From: Chrysomallon squamiferum
Lineage: Eukaryota > Mollusca > Gastropoda > Neomphalida > Peltospiridae
Assembly: GCA_012295275.1 (NCBI GenBank)
Contig: CM022676.1
Coordinates: forward strand, 2,864,369-2,928,368
DNA length: 64,000 bases
Direction of reading: 5' to 3'
A program made the translations under genes and the position numbers. Below, piece after piece: positions 13,605 through 26,321 of the stretch. Below the pieces are notes generated by a model that was not told the origin of the DNA, made no database searches, and worked only from the letters and a program-made list of their open reading frames with translations. Positions within the stretch are counted from its first letter, which is position 1. Each line of letters begins with the position of its first letter.

Positions 13605-13617
<13 letters not shown>
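11570..13617. repeat. 3' flank of copy A with (TA)n and CTATA-type 5-mer tract
   Basis: No gene is seen. Landmarks in order: a CA-rich run (11690-11830); GAATTTC/TTTCGTTTCGGTAGAAAAT (about 11955); AACTGACTGAAAAAA (12018); TTAATCATGGTTTTACAAAATT then ACTCCGATTCCGGG (12190-12235); (TA)n at 12541-12616; and a degenerate CTATA 5-mer tract at about 12640-12805. The same series follows B, the tail fragment, C, D and E. Confidence 0.75.

Positions 13618-13666
<49 letters not shown>
13618..13666. repeat. (GA)n microsatellite
   Basis: About 24 GA dinucleotides. The tract occupies the same place in the unit as those at 29000-29033 and 43411-43487, followed in each case by a TCAC-containing segment and CAGCTGAGT. 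Confidence 0.9.
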
Positions 13667-13668
<2 letters not shown>

Positions 13669-14039
13669 AAGTGATCTCACTAATTAAAATAAAAAGTAGC
13701 TACACTTCAGGAGAGGTAAACACGTCTATCAGTATGAACAGCTGAGTTTGCGAATCCTGTCTCTATAGCGTTAACAAATTTCTAATTAACAGAACTAAAA
13801 CGACTCACAGTGAGAAAACTTTATGTTAAAAAGAATCATCACATTCGTTATTTAGATACAGAACAACTGCTGCGGTAACAGGAACAAAATATTATCAATG
13901 TTTCTTTCTTTCCTTTTTTATCTCAGATTCCGTGACATCGGAAAGAAGATCAGTCAAAGCAACATAACTCATAAATATTTTATTAGTTCCATGAACATTT
14001 TCAAGTAACAGTTATAAAAATAATGTGTATATTTGACTG

Positions 14040-16330
14040 CATTTGGACTAACCAGCATTTATATCAGAACTGACCTCTTTTCTACTCTCAGATATTTTCA
14101 TATTTTCATAGCGGAGACACACACTATTTCTCGTTCTTTATTCATAAAGTGACACTGACATAAACTGTCATATGCTCTCAAAGGCACATACACAAAGACA
14201 CAAACACAATCACATCCACATACACAACACATACACTCAAGCACAACGGAAAGGACTCATACAACAATACATTCATGATGCGCCTGCGCACGCAGTCACA
14301 CGCGCACATTGGAACATACATAAACGAGCAGGACAGACACAAACTTTCTATTACAGAAATGTATATAGACGGACTCATACTGGTGTACAAAGTTCTATAC
14401 ATTCTCTCACTCGCATACACATTGTGACACACATAACATTCACATACTCATACATTTTTACACTTTCACATACCATCAAATCTACTCATGTTATACATTC
14501 AAATACTATAGAACATAAATTCTCACATAGTTACCCAAACTCACTTTAGATACGTAATATGGGTAATACTCGCATATTCTGACTCTCATATTCGTAAATA
14601 TACTCACATTATACACATACACTTATATACACACTATGTCACACGCTCTCTCACATACACAAACATACTCGCTACACGCATTCATTCGAATATTCACATT
14701 GGCACATGAAGTCTTTCATTCTCTTTCATATACTCACACTAAACACAAAACTCATTTACTCACTAGCACACGCTCAAAAAGTCTCTCTCACATACACATT
14801 TTACATACATACTATACACATAGACATAGACTCACGATCTGGCACACACCATTTCAAATATTCATACAATCATGTTCGAATACTCTTACATACACACAAC
14901 ATACGGAATCACACATACTCACACTATACACATATCCTCACAACGTAACATTATCACATCCTATCATACACTCTATCACGTACACACTGAGAAAGTCACA
15001 TTATCACACATACATTCTCACAATTGCAAAAATTAGAATTAAGGGTGAAACGTATTTAAAAAGTAAACAAGGACAATCTATGATAAGACCTGTTCATTTG
15101 GTTACTACAAAAAATGTAAACACAGTTCATTGTCGTAACAGTTATAAAAATAATGCCTATATTTGCCTGTCCTTTTTTTTTTTTTTCTCTCTTTTTTTCT
15201 CTTCAATGAAACGGATGAATTATCTGCATTTGGACTAACCAGCATTTATATCCGAACTGACCTGTTTTCTACTGTCAGATATTTTCATATTTTCATTACG
15301 GAGACACACACTATTTCTCGATCTTTATTCATAAAATGACATATGCTCACATATACACAAACACAACGGAAAGGACTCATACAACAATACAATCATGATG
15401 CGCACGCAGTCACACGCGCACATTGGAACATACATAAACAAACAGGACAGACACAAACTCTCTATTACACAAATGTGTATACACGGACTCATACTGGTGT
15501 ACAAAGTTCTATACATTCTCTCACTCGTGTACACATTGTGACACACTTTCACATACTCATAATTGTTTACACTTTCATATACCCTCACGTATATCACATT
15601 ACACACATGATTTCAAATACTCACTCTGGTGCCTAAACTCTCACACACTCACTTTGCATACGTATATTCGTATACTCAGTCTATCAATATCAGCAGCTGT
15701 GTATGTGTATAGTATGTTTATATGTGTAAAATGAATATGTGATAGTGAGCATTTGAGCGCATGCTAGTCAGTAAATGAGTTTTGTGTTTAGTGTCAGTAT
15801 ATGAAACAGTATCAGAGTCTTCAGATACTCAGTCTGGCGCATAAACTCACACACTCACACATAACTGAGTTTGGATACGTATATTCATATACTCTGACAC
15901 GTAAATTCTCTCATATTCGTAAATACACTCACATTATACAAATACATTTATATACACATTGGCGCATGCTCTCTCACATACACAACTATACACGCTACAG
16001 ACATACATTCAAATACTCACTGTGGCACATAAAATCTCTCGTACCTTTCATATACTCACACTAAACACAAAACTCATTTACTGACCAGCATACGCTGAAA
16101 TACTCACTCTCACATATACATATTACACAAGTAAACATACTAAACACATACACACATAGACTCACGCTCTGGCACTTACACATCCAAATATTCAGACAAT
16201 CATATACGAACAAAAACATACACAGAACATACGCAATCACACATATTCACACTATACACATATCCGAACAAAGTCACATTATGAAACATACATTCTCAAG
16301 ATTGTAATAAACATAGATTCACTATTTAGA
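14040..16330. repeat. CA/TCACA-rich low-complexity region, internally duplicated
   Basis: No gene; long open frames are Thr/His/Ser-rich low complexity. The segment beginning GGACTAACCAGCATTTATAT occurs at about 14045 and again at about 15232, a tandem duplication of roughly 1.2 kb. The same region recurs after copies B (about 29510-30640) and C (about 43970-45000). Part of it (15699-15806) is an inverted copy of 16046-16160. Confidence 0.7.
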
Positions 16331-16334
16331 AGAG

Positions 16335-16575
16335 TATGCTGTGATGAAAAGAAGTATATATTGTGATAATAAAGTATATATGTTGTAATATTAAAGATGT
16401 ATCTGTCGTGGTCATAAAATTGTATCTATTGTGGTAATAAAGATGTTTCTGTTGTAGTAATAAAGTCGTATCTATTGTGCTATTAAAGATGTAACAATTG
16501 TGGTAACAAAAATGTTTCTGTTGTAATAATAAAGAGGTTTATGTTGCGGCAATATAAACGTATCTAATGAGATAT
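16335..16575. repeat. 23-bp minisatellite
   Basis: Roughly ten degenerate copies of a 23-bp unit, GGTAATAAAGATGTATCTATTGT with variants, lie directly before the MULE element. A longer version is at 45040-45430 and a short one at about 30655-30735. Confidence 0.75.
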
Positions 16576-16580
16576 TAACA

Positions 16581-17560
16581 GAGCTAAGGTTCATCTGACC
16601 CAGGGTTAGATTCCACCTACTGAACTGTAGGGGACAGGTTATTTATTACCAAAGGATTCCGCTCCACCCTCGGGGCCGAAGGGGAGTGGTTCAGCCCGCT
16701 TACGAATTTCGCCGAGGAGGCTGGTTTAATTAGGGCAAATACAGTTTGTGAAGCTTGGCTCTTGGCCACTCTCTGATTTAAACGCCAGGAGGGTGTAAAG
16801 GCAGCCAATAATGTGTACAACGTTGTCACTGACGAGCCACATACTCTAAGATGAGGACAGTCAGTATATCTCCAGGGGGTCCTTCAGTATCAGTTTTAGT
16901 CAGCATTAATAATTGGTTTGTAATCATTAATTTCATGTGTTTTTCTTTTACAATATACAAAATAATGGTTAAGTGTATAATACACTAAAGAAAATATTCC
17001 ATGTTTATAAATGAAGCTGTCCACGATAGAACTGGAGCTGAACCCACACCGCGTGTAGTACAGACAGACTTTGAGGTGGCTGCTATCCAAGCTGCTCAAG
17101 AGATGTACCCAGACGCCGAGATCAGAGGATGTTTTAATCAAACTGTGTGGAGGAAAGTCTCAGAGAAAGACCTTGCAGTCGAGTACAGGAACAACCCTGA
17201 TCTACTCCGCCGTGTTCGTAGAGCCGCTGTCTTGTCACTACTCTTATTCAACCAAGTGCAGAACGTCGTGAACGACACATCAGACATTCCAAGGCTAGAG
17301 CAGTTCAACGACTACATCAGAGAGAGAGAGAGAGTTTCAAAAATATATAGTTAAGTCAACAGTCTTTATTACGTTGTCTAATTATTTGGTAAGGATAAAT
17401 TACTGTCTGCTGAAATGCAGTTATATAAAATATCCATTACCTGTATGATCGTGTATGTGGCTGGCTCATTATCGGATAAGTATATAATATTTGCCTTCAA
17501 AAATGTATCCATGCATCATGATCAAATTGCAGCATTTATGTTTAAACAATGACTTCTTTG
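16581..17560 (+). mobile_element. decayed MULE (Mutator-like) element, copy 1
   Basis: The element starts at GAGCTAAGGTTCATCTGACC and runs past GCATTTATGTTTAAAC. A near-identical copy is at 45448-46580 and a diverged, inverted copy at about 30736-31605. It contains a transposase remnant at 17001-17354. No clear terminal inverted repeats or target duplication were found by eye, so the ends are approximate. Because the surrounding 2-3 kb is also duplicated, the two plus-strand copies most likely spread by segmental duplication, not by transposition. Confidence 0.65.
17001..17354 (+). pseudogene. MULE transposase fragment
   Basis: The 117-residue open frame has a MULE-transposase core: PRVVQTDFEVAAIQAA (acidic residue of the DDE-type core in TDFE), then MYPDAEIRGCFNQTVWRK and a Y-x-NNPDLLRRVR segment. 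MULE transposases usually have a longer C-x(2)-H stretch between the GC and the VWRK; here it reads GCFNQ, so the His and a few neighbours appear to be deleted. The N-terminal catalytic part and the C-terminal zinc finger are absent, and the frame runs into GA repeats. It is a non-functional remnant. The same deletion is present in the copy at 45867. Confidence 0.7.
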
Positions 17561-17589
17561 ATACATTTACCAGGCACGGTTGACTTGAA

Positions 17590-17780
17590 CAATGTGAAGC
17601 TTTGGGAATGTTTTTTAATTCCATAATCAAACAACATATCCTGTCAGATTCTCACTTACGGTCACGTGAATCACAGTCACCACATGACAACATCGCAGCT
17701 CCGAGTGATCGAACTCGCGACCTTTCAGTTATACGTCCAGCGATAGAACAACTGCACCATCATGGAAAAATAACGTATTT
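17590..17780 (-). mobile_element. tRNA-like SINE head, copy 1
   Basis: On the minus strand a tRNA-type A-box-like stretch (TGGTGCAGTTGTTCTATCG, near 17760-17741) is followed about 35-40 bases later by a B-box-like GGTCGCGAGTTCGATC (17722-17707). That spacing is typical of a tRNA-derived RNA polymerase III promoter. The rest of the segment, to about 17590, would be the SINE body. An almost identical copy is at about 46620-46810, inside the same segmental duplication. No poly(A) tail or target duplication could be assigned. Confidence 0.5.
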
Positions 17781-17824
17781 GTATTTGACTAACTGTTATG
17801 TAATTTTATTTCATTTTATTTATT

Positions 17825-17892
<68 letters not shown>

Positions 17893-18400
17893 GCCAAATG
17901 AAAATGAAAGAACAACAAAAACTATTAAGAAGAGTAAATAAAACTAAATAAACCATTACAGTTACTACAACAGCTACAACTAAAACTACTTCTACTACTT
18001 GTACTAATCATAAGTACTGTTGCAATAATTACGGCTGGGGGGGGGGGCTCAGAACAAAACAATAGAAAAAACAAAACAAACAACACAAATACAACAACAA
18101 CAGAAAAGCAATGATTAATATCACCTGAATAAACTGTCAGTACTTATTATTATTATGAAAGCTCATTATAAATATTATGCTCAGTATAGATTTTTAATTT
18201 CATTACCGAAAACGTAACACAATTTTGTGAAACGCGTATTAATACTTTTACGATCGATGTATAAGAGTTATCTTCTTTGAAACAAGTAGCTCATTAAAAG
18301 CAGGTCAGAATCCGAGTGAATACTTTCAGAAACAAAAATTCTCAACTACATTAATAATTAGGTGAAATGTACGTACACTGAAACCCACAACTTGTGACCT
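17781..18400. repeat. (AAT)n tract and post-MULE spacer
   Basis: An (AAT)n run (17826-17892) is followed by AGCCAAATGAAAATGAAAG, A-rich/AAC-rich sequence, a run of nine G at about 18038 and TCACCTGAATAAACTGTCAG. The same order is found at 46858-47400 and, diverged, at 31760-32110. No gene. Confidence 0.7.
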
Positions 18401-19290
18401 TCATTGCTCAGTTCAGACGGAATCAACGAAGATCAAACTAATCGTATTTGATAGAGTTTAGAGAGCCCAAGACACTCGTTAACCAAAAAAAGTTTAACTT
18501 AGGAACTCCAAGTTTTATCGACAATATAGGTCACCCGTGAATTATACTGAACCCTATCAGTTCTTATATGGATATAAGGACAAAGTGGTTCAGTATAGAG
18601 AATTCCGAGTATCCTTTGTACATTCCATTTTCAATACATTATGTTTCTAAATGAGACTGCTGCAAGATAGAATTATAAAAATAAAAAGGAAGGAAGGAAT
18701 GAAAATAGGATGTTCATTGTGTCAGTTATGTTGTCCAGATCGTCATTTAAACTGATCGACATCTTTGATCGCAGCATATCTGACTGTGTCAACTCGGAAG
18801 TCAGTTCAGTGTCCATCCTCATCTCTGACGCTGTTTTGAAGTTGTGTATCTGGCTATTTACGGCTCTGTAGAAGGATCGACAATGCTGATTTGTTGTACT
18901 AGTTTCAAAGAGGTGAGAGGGACATTAACAGTTCTACTGTCGGGTGTTTGTGGCGCACGGTGCTCTTCTCTCTGGGATCACGACTCACAGTCTATATTTT
19001 TATGTTCGGGAATTTTTATTTACGGATTCAGGCGGAGCACAGTACTGTTCAGGTTCGACAGTTTTGTTGCTGTCACCACGATGTTGACGTCTCTGTGACG
19101 AGGAGTTCTGTTGTTCTGTTGTATCTGAACGTTCCACTTCAGATCTGACTACAGCTGCACAACCCGCATCTGACCAGACCTTTGAGTTGAAGACCAAAAT
19201 GCCGCTACATTTCGACGGTGGTTGAATGTAGGGACCGCGTGTTGTTTCAGTACTGAGTACTAGACATAAAAATACAAACATGTTGTTTTT
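18400..19290 (-). other. duplicated segment with unidentified minus-strand open frames
   Basis: This segment is repeated at about 47410-48050, where about 290 bp (corresponding to 18803-19095) is missing. Its base composition is higher in G+C than the surroundings. On the minus strand, 19281-19000 is open for 93 codons with a hydrophobic N-terminus (FVFLCLVLS) that could be a signal peptide, and 18978-18858 is open for 40 codons ending in VPLTSLKLVQQISIVDP. The 47.9-kb copy keeps a similar peptide in part of this frame (VWLDADCAAVARFEVERSD). I do not recognise the family. It may be a gene fragment captured in the duplicated unit. Confidence 0.4.
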
Positions 19291-19499
19291 CTGACAGGGC
19301 GTGAAATTGAACTTTCATCGATGCAAAATGCAATGTTATAACCTAACCTACAAATGTAATATCCTACATAACCATCTATATACCCATCAGCTTTACACAC
19401 CTACACAAATAGCAAAAATTTACATTTACAGGGCGAAATCAGATTTGTCATCATTTTCGCGTCGGTTCGTCTTCCACTATCTTTAATATCACAAAATAC

Positions 19500-20818
19500 A
19501 CGATGAAAACCGAGATATCACACAGTTACATTTCGAAACCTAATTGTCTGTTTAAAACAAATACAGTGAAATCTTGGTTATATGTTGTATGTATGCAATG
19601 TATATTGGATGTATATAATGAATACAGGGGAGGATTAGGCTTTAGATAATGAGGATTTGCGAAACACATAACTAAATGTTTCTAATTTGAAATTATAAAG
19701 TTGACACTGTTTATGTTTGTTGCCATATCCACTGCATCTGCAAACCGAGGTGTGAAGCTGACATCTAGTTCAGCTAAAATATCATTCAACGTTTCAGAGC
19801 GTCCACAGATAGATATCAGTTCTATTTCTTTATTTTATTTCTTTTATTAGTAACTGGGAAAACCCCAGAAGCCGCCCCTACAGTAAAGAATATATGAAAT
19901 CGCTTTGTCACGTAGTACAGTGACCTAGTTAACAATTATTATCAAAACAGTCAGAAGACTTCGCTACAACAACAACAGTTCAACAACAATAATAATAATA
20001 ATAATAATAAAAGTAAATAAACAACAGTAGTAGATAGAATAAAATAAAATAAAATAATGGCGGAGGGAAAAATAAAATAAAAAAATTATTCTGGACAAGA
20101 AAAAATAATTTAATTTAAAAGAAAATAAAAAAAAAAAAAAAAAAATGTCTAAATAAACTGCGAATTTTTTAATTACTTTAAATTTGTAATTTCTTTATCA
20201 AGAAAAATAATTTTGTCGAAGGTTTCTTAATACTTTAACGAATAAGAGTTATCTTCCCTGAAACACCTAGATAACGAAAAGCAGGTCAAAGTTCGCATGG
20301 ATAACTTTTAAAAGTAAAAATTCTTAATTGCCTTAATAATTATGTCAATCACAAAGTGATTTTTTTTAATTTAGTTTTCATAAAATAAAATTAGGAATAA
20401 ATGCAGATGATAACTACTACTTATCATTATTTCTAAAAGAGTTAATTTGAAACTGAAAGTAGCATTTATTGCTTTCTTTTCCTTGAAAAAAGTTAGATGA
20501 ATACTTGGAAGTAATTTACATACAGGACACACTGCTGAAGGTGACGTTTCTAGAAGGTAAGTTTTTCTTTTTGTTAGAAACTAAGATTTTTCTTATTATT
20601 GAGTTTTCTGTAGAAACACTTCGAAACCTGGTAGTCTGTTTAAAACAAATACAGTGAAATAGTGGTTATTTGTTGAAGGTATGCTGTGTGTTTTGGATGT
20701 ATACATAAAGAATAGAAATATCTGTAAACGATTTTACCACGTAGCACTGTGACCTAGTTAACAATGATATCAAACTTTACCTTCGAGAATGTTCGCCGCT
20801 AAGATATCAGAAAACAAG

Positions 20819-20864
<46 letters not shown>

Positions 20865-21007
20865 CCAAAAAATAAATAAATAAATGAAAATAAAAATAAA
20901 AAATAAAAAAGAGAACTACAACAGCAACAACAAACAAACAAAAAAAAAAAAAAAAAGTCCTAATTAAACTGACATTTAGACATGGTACCTCTGAGCATTA
21001 CGCTGAA

Positions 21008-21074
<67 letters not shown>

Positions 21075-22710
21075 TAGAAATAATAACAAAGAAACGCCAC
21101 CATCTAAAAAGCTACAATATAACAAAAACCACAAGAATAAATAAAAAAAACACAAAAAAAAAACCTCTGGAACATCTGAGTTTACTCACTGAAAATAAAT
21201 ATTTAATTTTATTATCCACTCCGACGGAGACGACATTCTCCTCTTCAATTTACTCACCGCACTTTTCTGAAGACGACATTACTAGAAGGTAAGTTTTTCA
21301 TTCTGTTATAAAGAAAGAGTTTGCTTATTACTGAGTTTTCTTTAGAAACATTTCAAAACGTAACTGTCAGTTTAAATCAAACACAGTGAAATCTTGGTTA
21401 TGTGTTGAATGTATGCAATGTGTATTGGATGTACATGTAATGAATACAGGGTAAGATCAGTCTTTACATAAGGAATGTTTGCGAAACAATAACTAAATGT
21501 TCCTAATTTGAAATTATAAATTTTACACCAAATCCACTGCATCAGCAGACCAAAGTGTGAAGTTGACATCTAGTTCAGCTAAAATGTCATTCAGATCTTC
21601 AAATATACAGAGATATCAGTTTTAGTTATTTACTTTATTTCTTAGCAACTTGGAAACACCCCATAATCCGCCCCTAGAGTAAAGTGTTTGAGATCGAGTT
21701 TGTCACGTACTACAGTGACCTAGTTAACAATTATTATCTAACTTTACCTTCGAGAAAGGTCGCCGCTATGATAATAATAATAATAACAATCATAATAATA
21801 AAGAGAATGAGAAAAGTAATAAAAATAAAATAATATAAAGTAAAATTAATGGAAAAAAGTCCAACAAAAGACCCCTTCCACATCGAAAAAAAACGAAATA
21901 AAAAACGAAAAAAGAAATAAATAAAACATAAAAAAGAAAAAAGAAATAAAAAAGAAAAAAGGAACAATCGAAAAGAAGGGAAGAAAAAAATATTAAATTG
22001 AAACAATTAAAAATTAAAAGAAATTAAATAAAGAATAAATTATATTTAAAAAAATTAAAAAACCCAAATTATCTGAGTAAACTATCAACTATAACACGGC
22101 AGATCTGAGACTATTCTGGATATAAATATTTAATTTCATTACCAAGAAAAATAATTTTGTCAAAGGGTTCTTAATGGTTTAACGATCAATGTGTAAGAGT
22201 TATCTTCCCTAAACGTCTAGATCACAAAAAATGGGCCAAAGTTCGGATGGATAACTTTAAAAAAATAAAACTACTCAATTACCTTAATAATTCTTTCAAT
22301 GTTAAACTCATTCTTAATTTAGTTTTCACAAAACGAATTTAGGAATAAATTAAGATGATAACTAGAACTTATCATTATTTCTAAAAGAGTAAGTTTAAAA
22401 TTAAAAGTAGTATTTAGTGTTTGGTTTTCCTTGAAAAAGTCAGATCTTTACTAGGCATGAATTTACAAACAGCTGAAGGTGACGTTTCTAGAAGGTAAGT
22501 TTTTCTTTTCGTTAGAAACAAAGATTTTTCTTATTACTGATGTTTCGTAACGTAATTGTCTCTTTAAAACAAATGCAGTGTAATAGTGGTTATTTGTTGA
22601 AGTTTGTATACTAAAGAATACTGAATGTATCTAATGATTTTTGTCACATAATACAGTGATCTTGTCATAAATGTTTATAAAAATGTACCTTCGAGAAAAT
22701 GCACCGTTAT

Positions 22711-22759
<49 letters not shown>

Positions 22760-22872
22760 TTAATGAGGGTAATAATAAAGCAAATAATACAAAAAATTTA
22801 TGATGATGATAATGATGATGTTGATGATTATGATAATGATAATAATATTGACAATAATAATAATAATAATAA

Positions 22873-22903
<31 letters not shown>

Positions 22904-22985
22904 ATGAGGAAGAAAATGAACATTTAAATGATAAGTAAATAAACAAATTAAAAAGTTATTTATTAATTTTAATTACAGGGAGAGA
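19500..22985. repeat. upstream repeat block B before BTB copy B
   Basis: At least three copies of the upstream unit are visible. Full GTGACGTTTCTAGAAGGTAAG cores lie at about 20539-20559 and 22480-22500, and a partial core at about 21265-21293. The companion TCTAGTTCAGCTAAAAT segment recurs near 19770 and 21570. (AAT)n runs interrupt it at 20821-20865, 21006-21075 and 22713-22758. No protein gene. Confidence 0.7.
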
Positions 22986-23393
22986 TGAGTCGGGTAAAAC
23001 AAAGAAAAGGGGAAAGATTAGAATAATATTAAAAAAAGTCTTTATTTAGCTACATTTATATTCTATATTAGCACACTCCAGAAAACATAAATACATATGT
23101 ATATACACACCCGTAAAGACACACACACACACACACACACGCACACACACACACACACACATCATGACAACAAATGAAATAAAGTTTCCAGTAGTACCGA
23201 GTTCGTTTTATTGTTACGACAAAGAAAAAAGAAAAAGCAAAGAAAAAGCTACAGATTAACAATAGCAGCTCTTTGTGCAGTTCATCTGTTGTATGCAAGA
23301 AAATTGTAAAACAAGTCTACAAATAAAAGCTTGGTTTATGGTTAACGTGACCGTGAACATGTGTGTCGCTGATGTCGTTATCACGTAAAGCTG

Positions 23394-23540
<147 letters not shown>

Positions 23541-23656
23541 ACACACGCACGCACACAGACAGACACTAAGAAAGATAGACACTTCTTTTGTTTACTTACT
23601 TTAAAATAAATATTCATTCTTTGTTGTTACCATTTTATTAATTCAGTGATAACAAA

Positions 23657-24036
23657 ATGGCTGCAGCAGAAGCTGATACTGTGGATGACGTAGCCACCAC
23701 TCGAGAAGCAGAAGTAAGAAATACTTCCGGTTATGCAGATAACTGGCAACATGAACGAACTATCATTGAAAGTCTCCGATATTCTCTCAAAGAAAACATT
23801 CTCTGTGACGTCACATTCATTGTCGGAGAGGACAGGACACGTATCCAAGCTCACAAGTTGATACTCAGTCTGCGCAGCCGTGTGTTTCAGGCCATGTTGA
23901 CAGGAGAGTTGAAAGAACAGGATGATATTGTAATCCCAGACACTGTAGCAGAACATTTTCAGTCGTTTTTAGAGTAAGAAATTAGTGTCCAGTTTATTTG
24001 ATTTTTTAGAAGATTTATTTATTTATTTATTTATTA

Positions 24037-24105
<69 letters not shown>

Positions 24106-24271
24106 TTATCTTATGATAATGCCTACAGAGATATCTATTATATGCATATAAGTGTCTATGTATGTGACCATGTATGTTTTTGTGTATGTATGTTAGTACG
24201 TGCGGGAGCATGTGTGTATGTATGTAATGTAATTTATCAGTAGAAATGTATCTTGTCCGTATGAATATGTT

Positions 24272-24317
<46 letters not shown>

Positions 24318-25523
24318 TTATCCATCTATGACATTTGTATGTATATATTTTTGGGCATGTATTTATGCATTCTTCTATGTGTATGTGTGCTGAGTTATGT
24401 GTAAGTAAGTATGTAGGTATGTAGTTACATATGTATGTATGTATATTTGTGTGTTTGTGTGTGTGTTTATTTATCTAAAAAAAATATATATATATTTTGC
24501 AGATTTCTTTATACTGATGAAACGGACTTTAAAGACGACAACGTCATCGGATTGTTGTACCTTGCCAGGAAGTATGACGTCATTCATCTAGAAAAGAGAT
24601 GTCTTAACTACACTGAAACAGAAATGAAGACAAATAACGTATGCGTCCTATTGGAAGAAACTCACACGTATACGCAAGACGATTCCATGGAAACATGTCT
24701 GAAATATATTTGGCGAAATGGAAAAGCTGTACTGAATTCAGAGAGTTTCACAGATCTCTGTCGTGAATGTTTTAGAAAGATAATTGAATCTGATGATCTG
24801 AACGCCACTGAGGAGACAGTTTTTCAGTCATGCATGAAATGGAGTGAAGCTGAGTGTAGACGAGAGGAAAAAGAAATAACAGCAGAAAACCAACGTGAAA
24901 TGCTAGGGAAAGAGCTGTACCTCATTCACTTTCCTCTTGTCGAGAGAAAATATTTTGAAGAGACGATTCTGCCCGCAGATCTTTTGTCTGAATCTGAAGG
25001 ATTCAAAATAATGCGTTCCTATGTCTACCCAGAGAAAGATATTTCAGGTTTCAGCAAAAGACGCAGAGTTGGTACAAAGAAAAAGTTAATCAAAATTGAA
25101 AGATTCGAAGATATGTTTTTCCTTGGTGTCGATGATCATTATTTCTGGAGCTCTGATACGATAACATTTTCTTTAAACATGAATGCATTTTTGAAAGGCT
25201 TTAGTATTCTCAATTTTGAAAGAAAAAGTAAAGAATTTTCAATCAAAGCCAATGTTTGTGAAGTTTCGACAGATGCGATTGTGCCAGGATCTTCAGTAGA
25301 GCAAAAAGTCGAGATGTTTAATGTTGCTATTGATTTTGCAAGTCCTTTAGAGATAAAGAAAGACACACAGTATAAACTGAGTGTTAAAACTCAAGGAAGA
25401 GTTAGATGTAAAACAGTGAACAGACAAGGTGAGATACGTGAAGGCTTTCTGAAGTGTACGTTATTAGGTGAGGAAAGAATTTCTGCAAGAAACTTTATAT
25501 CGCGGTTAATATTCCTCGTGTGA
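23657..25523 (+). CDS. BTB-BACK-PHR protein, copy B (BTBD6-like)
   Basis: Exons 23657-23973 and 24503-25523 join in phase (GA|GTAAGA donor, TTTTGCAG acceptor) to give 445 residues. The acidic leader is 12 residues shorter than in copy A. BTB lies at about 40-146, BACK at about 148-280, a KRRRVGTKKK basic patch follows, and the PHR-like domain runs from about 305 to the RLIFLV end. The PHR front (GVDDHYFWSSDTITF) resembles copies C and E, not A. The C-terminal loop present in the others as S-D-S-x-x-CSH is shortened to a GEERIS segment. No stop or frameshift is visible, so it is likely functional. Substrates are unknown. Confidence 0.85.
23974..24502 (+). other. intron of copy B with (ATT)n and (TA)n
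   Basis: 529 bp, GTAAGA to TTTTGCAG. It holds an ATT trinucleotide run (about 24035-24104) and (TA)n at 24276-24313. The segment from about 24110 is shared with the intron of copy C, supporting a closer B-C relationship for this part. Confidence 0.75.
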
Positions 25524-26040
25524 ATTTGATTTACATTATATTTATAAATGTATTATTGTTGTAACAATCAGAACAAGAAAGAACATGACTTCAACTGACT
25601 GAGAAAAACAACGTGGGTTAACGTTTTATAAATGAACTTTGTAGCGATAATTTCAGCTGTTGTTTTAAATAATAGTATTATTACTGATTTCATTCTCTCA
25701 TAATATATGACTGTTTGTGCAATTACTTTGGAAATGTTTATGATAGTAACATGATTTCTGTGTGTTTTAATCATGGTTTTACAATTGTTTTTGCTTTAAG
25801 TCGGATTCCGGGATAGTTCGAAGAATCAAGGGAAATCACTCTGGGATAACAGGACAACAGATTTCAATAGAGTTATTAATTTAATTTAATTAAATTAATT
25901 AATTAATTAATTTATTTATTTTTTATTATTCTTTTTTATCTCAGGTTCGGGAGAAACAAGTTATTTTTATTTTTAACGAGTGCTAAGACAAGAATTTGTC
26001 CGCTGTTTTCTATTTCTAATTTTACTCCAGATTATATATA
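25524..26040. repeat. truncated 3' flank of copy B
   Basis: The usual 3'-flank landmarks (ACTGACTGAGAAAA, TTAATCATGGTTTTACAA, GGATTCCGGGATAG) are present. The flank then stops near 26040, where a second PHR-coding tail begins instead of the (TA)n/CTATA part. This is a recombination junction. Confidence 0.65.
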
Positions 26041-26321
26041 ATACAGATGCGATGGTGCGAGGATCTTCAGTAGATAAAACAATCAACCTGAATAGTTTAG
26101 ATATTCATTTCACAAGTCCTTTAGAGCTGAAGAAAAAAACAAAGTACAAACTGATTGTTCAAACTCGAGGAAGAGTTACATATAAGACAATGAACAGACA
26201 AGGTGAGATACGTGAAGGCTTTCTGAAGTGTACATTCTGAGACTACAAATCAAGTTCTCACAGTTCTAAATCATATCAATCTAAAACAAACTTGATATCT
26301 CGACTAAAATTCCTCGTTTGA
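26041..26321 (+). pseudogene. truncated BTB-PHR copy: PHR tail only
   Basis: The sequence after ATACAGATGCGATGGTG matches the last ~90 codons of the PHR domain ([37 protein letters not shown]) and ends with CTCGACTAAAATTCCTCG and a stop, as the intact genes do. At 26238-26240 a TGA replaces the Ser codon TCA seen at that place in the paralogues, cutting the end off. BTB, BACK and the front of PHR are missing. A normal 3' flank follows. It is best explained as the product of unequal crossover between units. Confidence 0.8.

Noticed and set aside
14172-15238. Thr/His/Ser-rich open frames in the CA/TCACA-rich region
   Set aside because: They are low-complexity products of degenerate CACATA repeats, without start context, domain or conserved frame between the three copies of the region.
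17590-17780. A genuine tRNA gene on the minus strand
   Set aside because: Only the A- and B-box-like parts fit; the acceptor-stem ends do not pair convincingly and the segment continues as a repeated body, so a SINE head is more likely.
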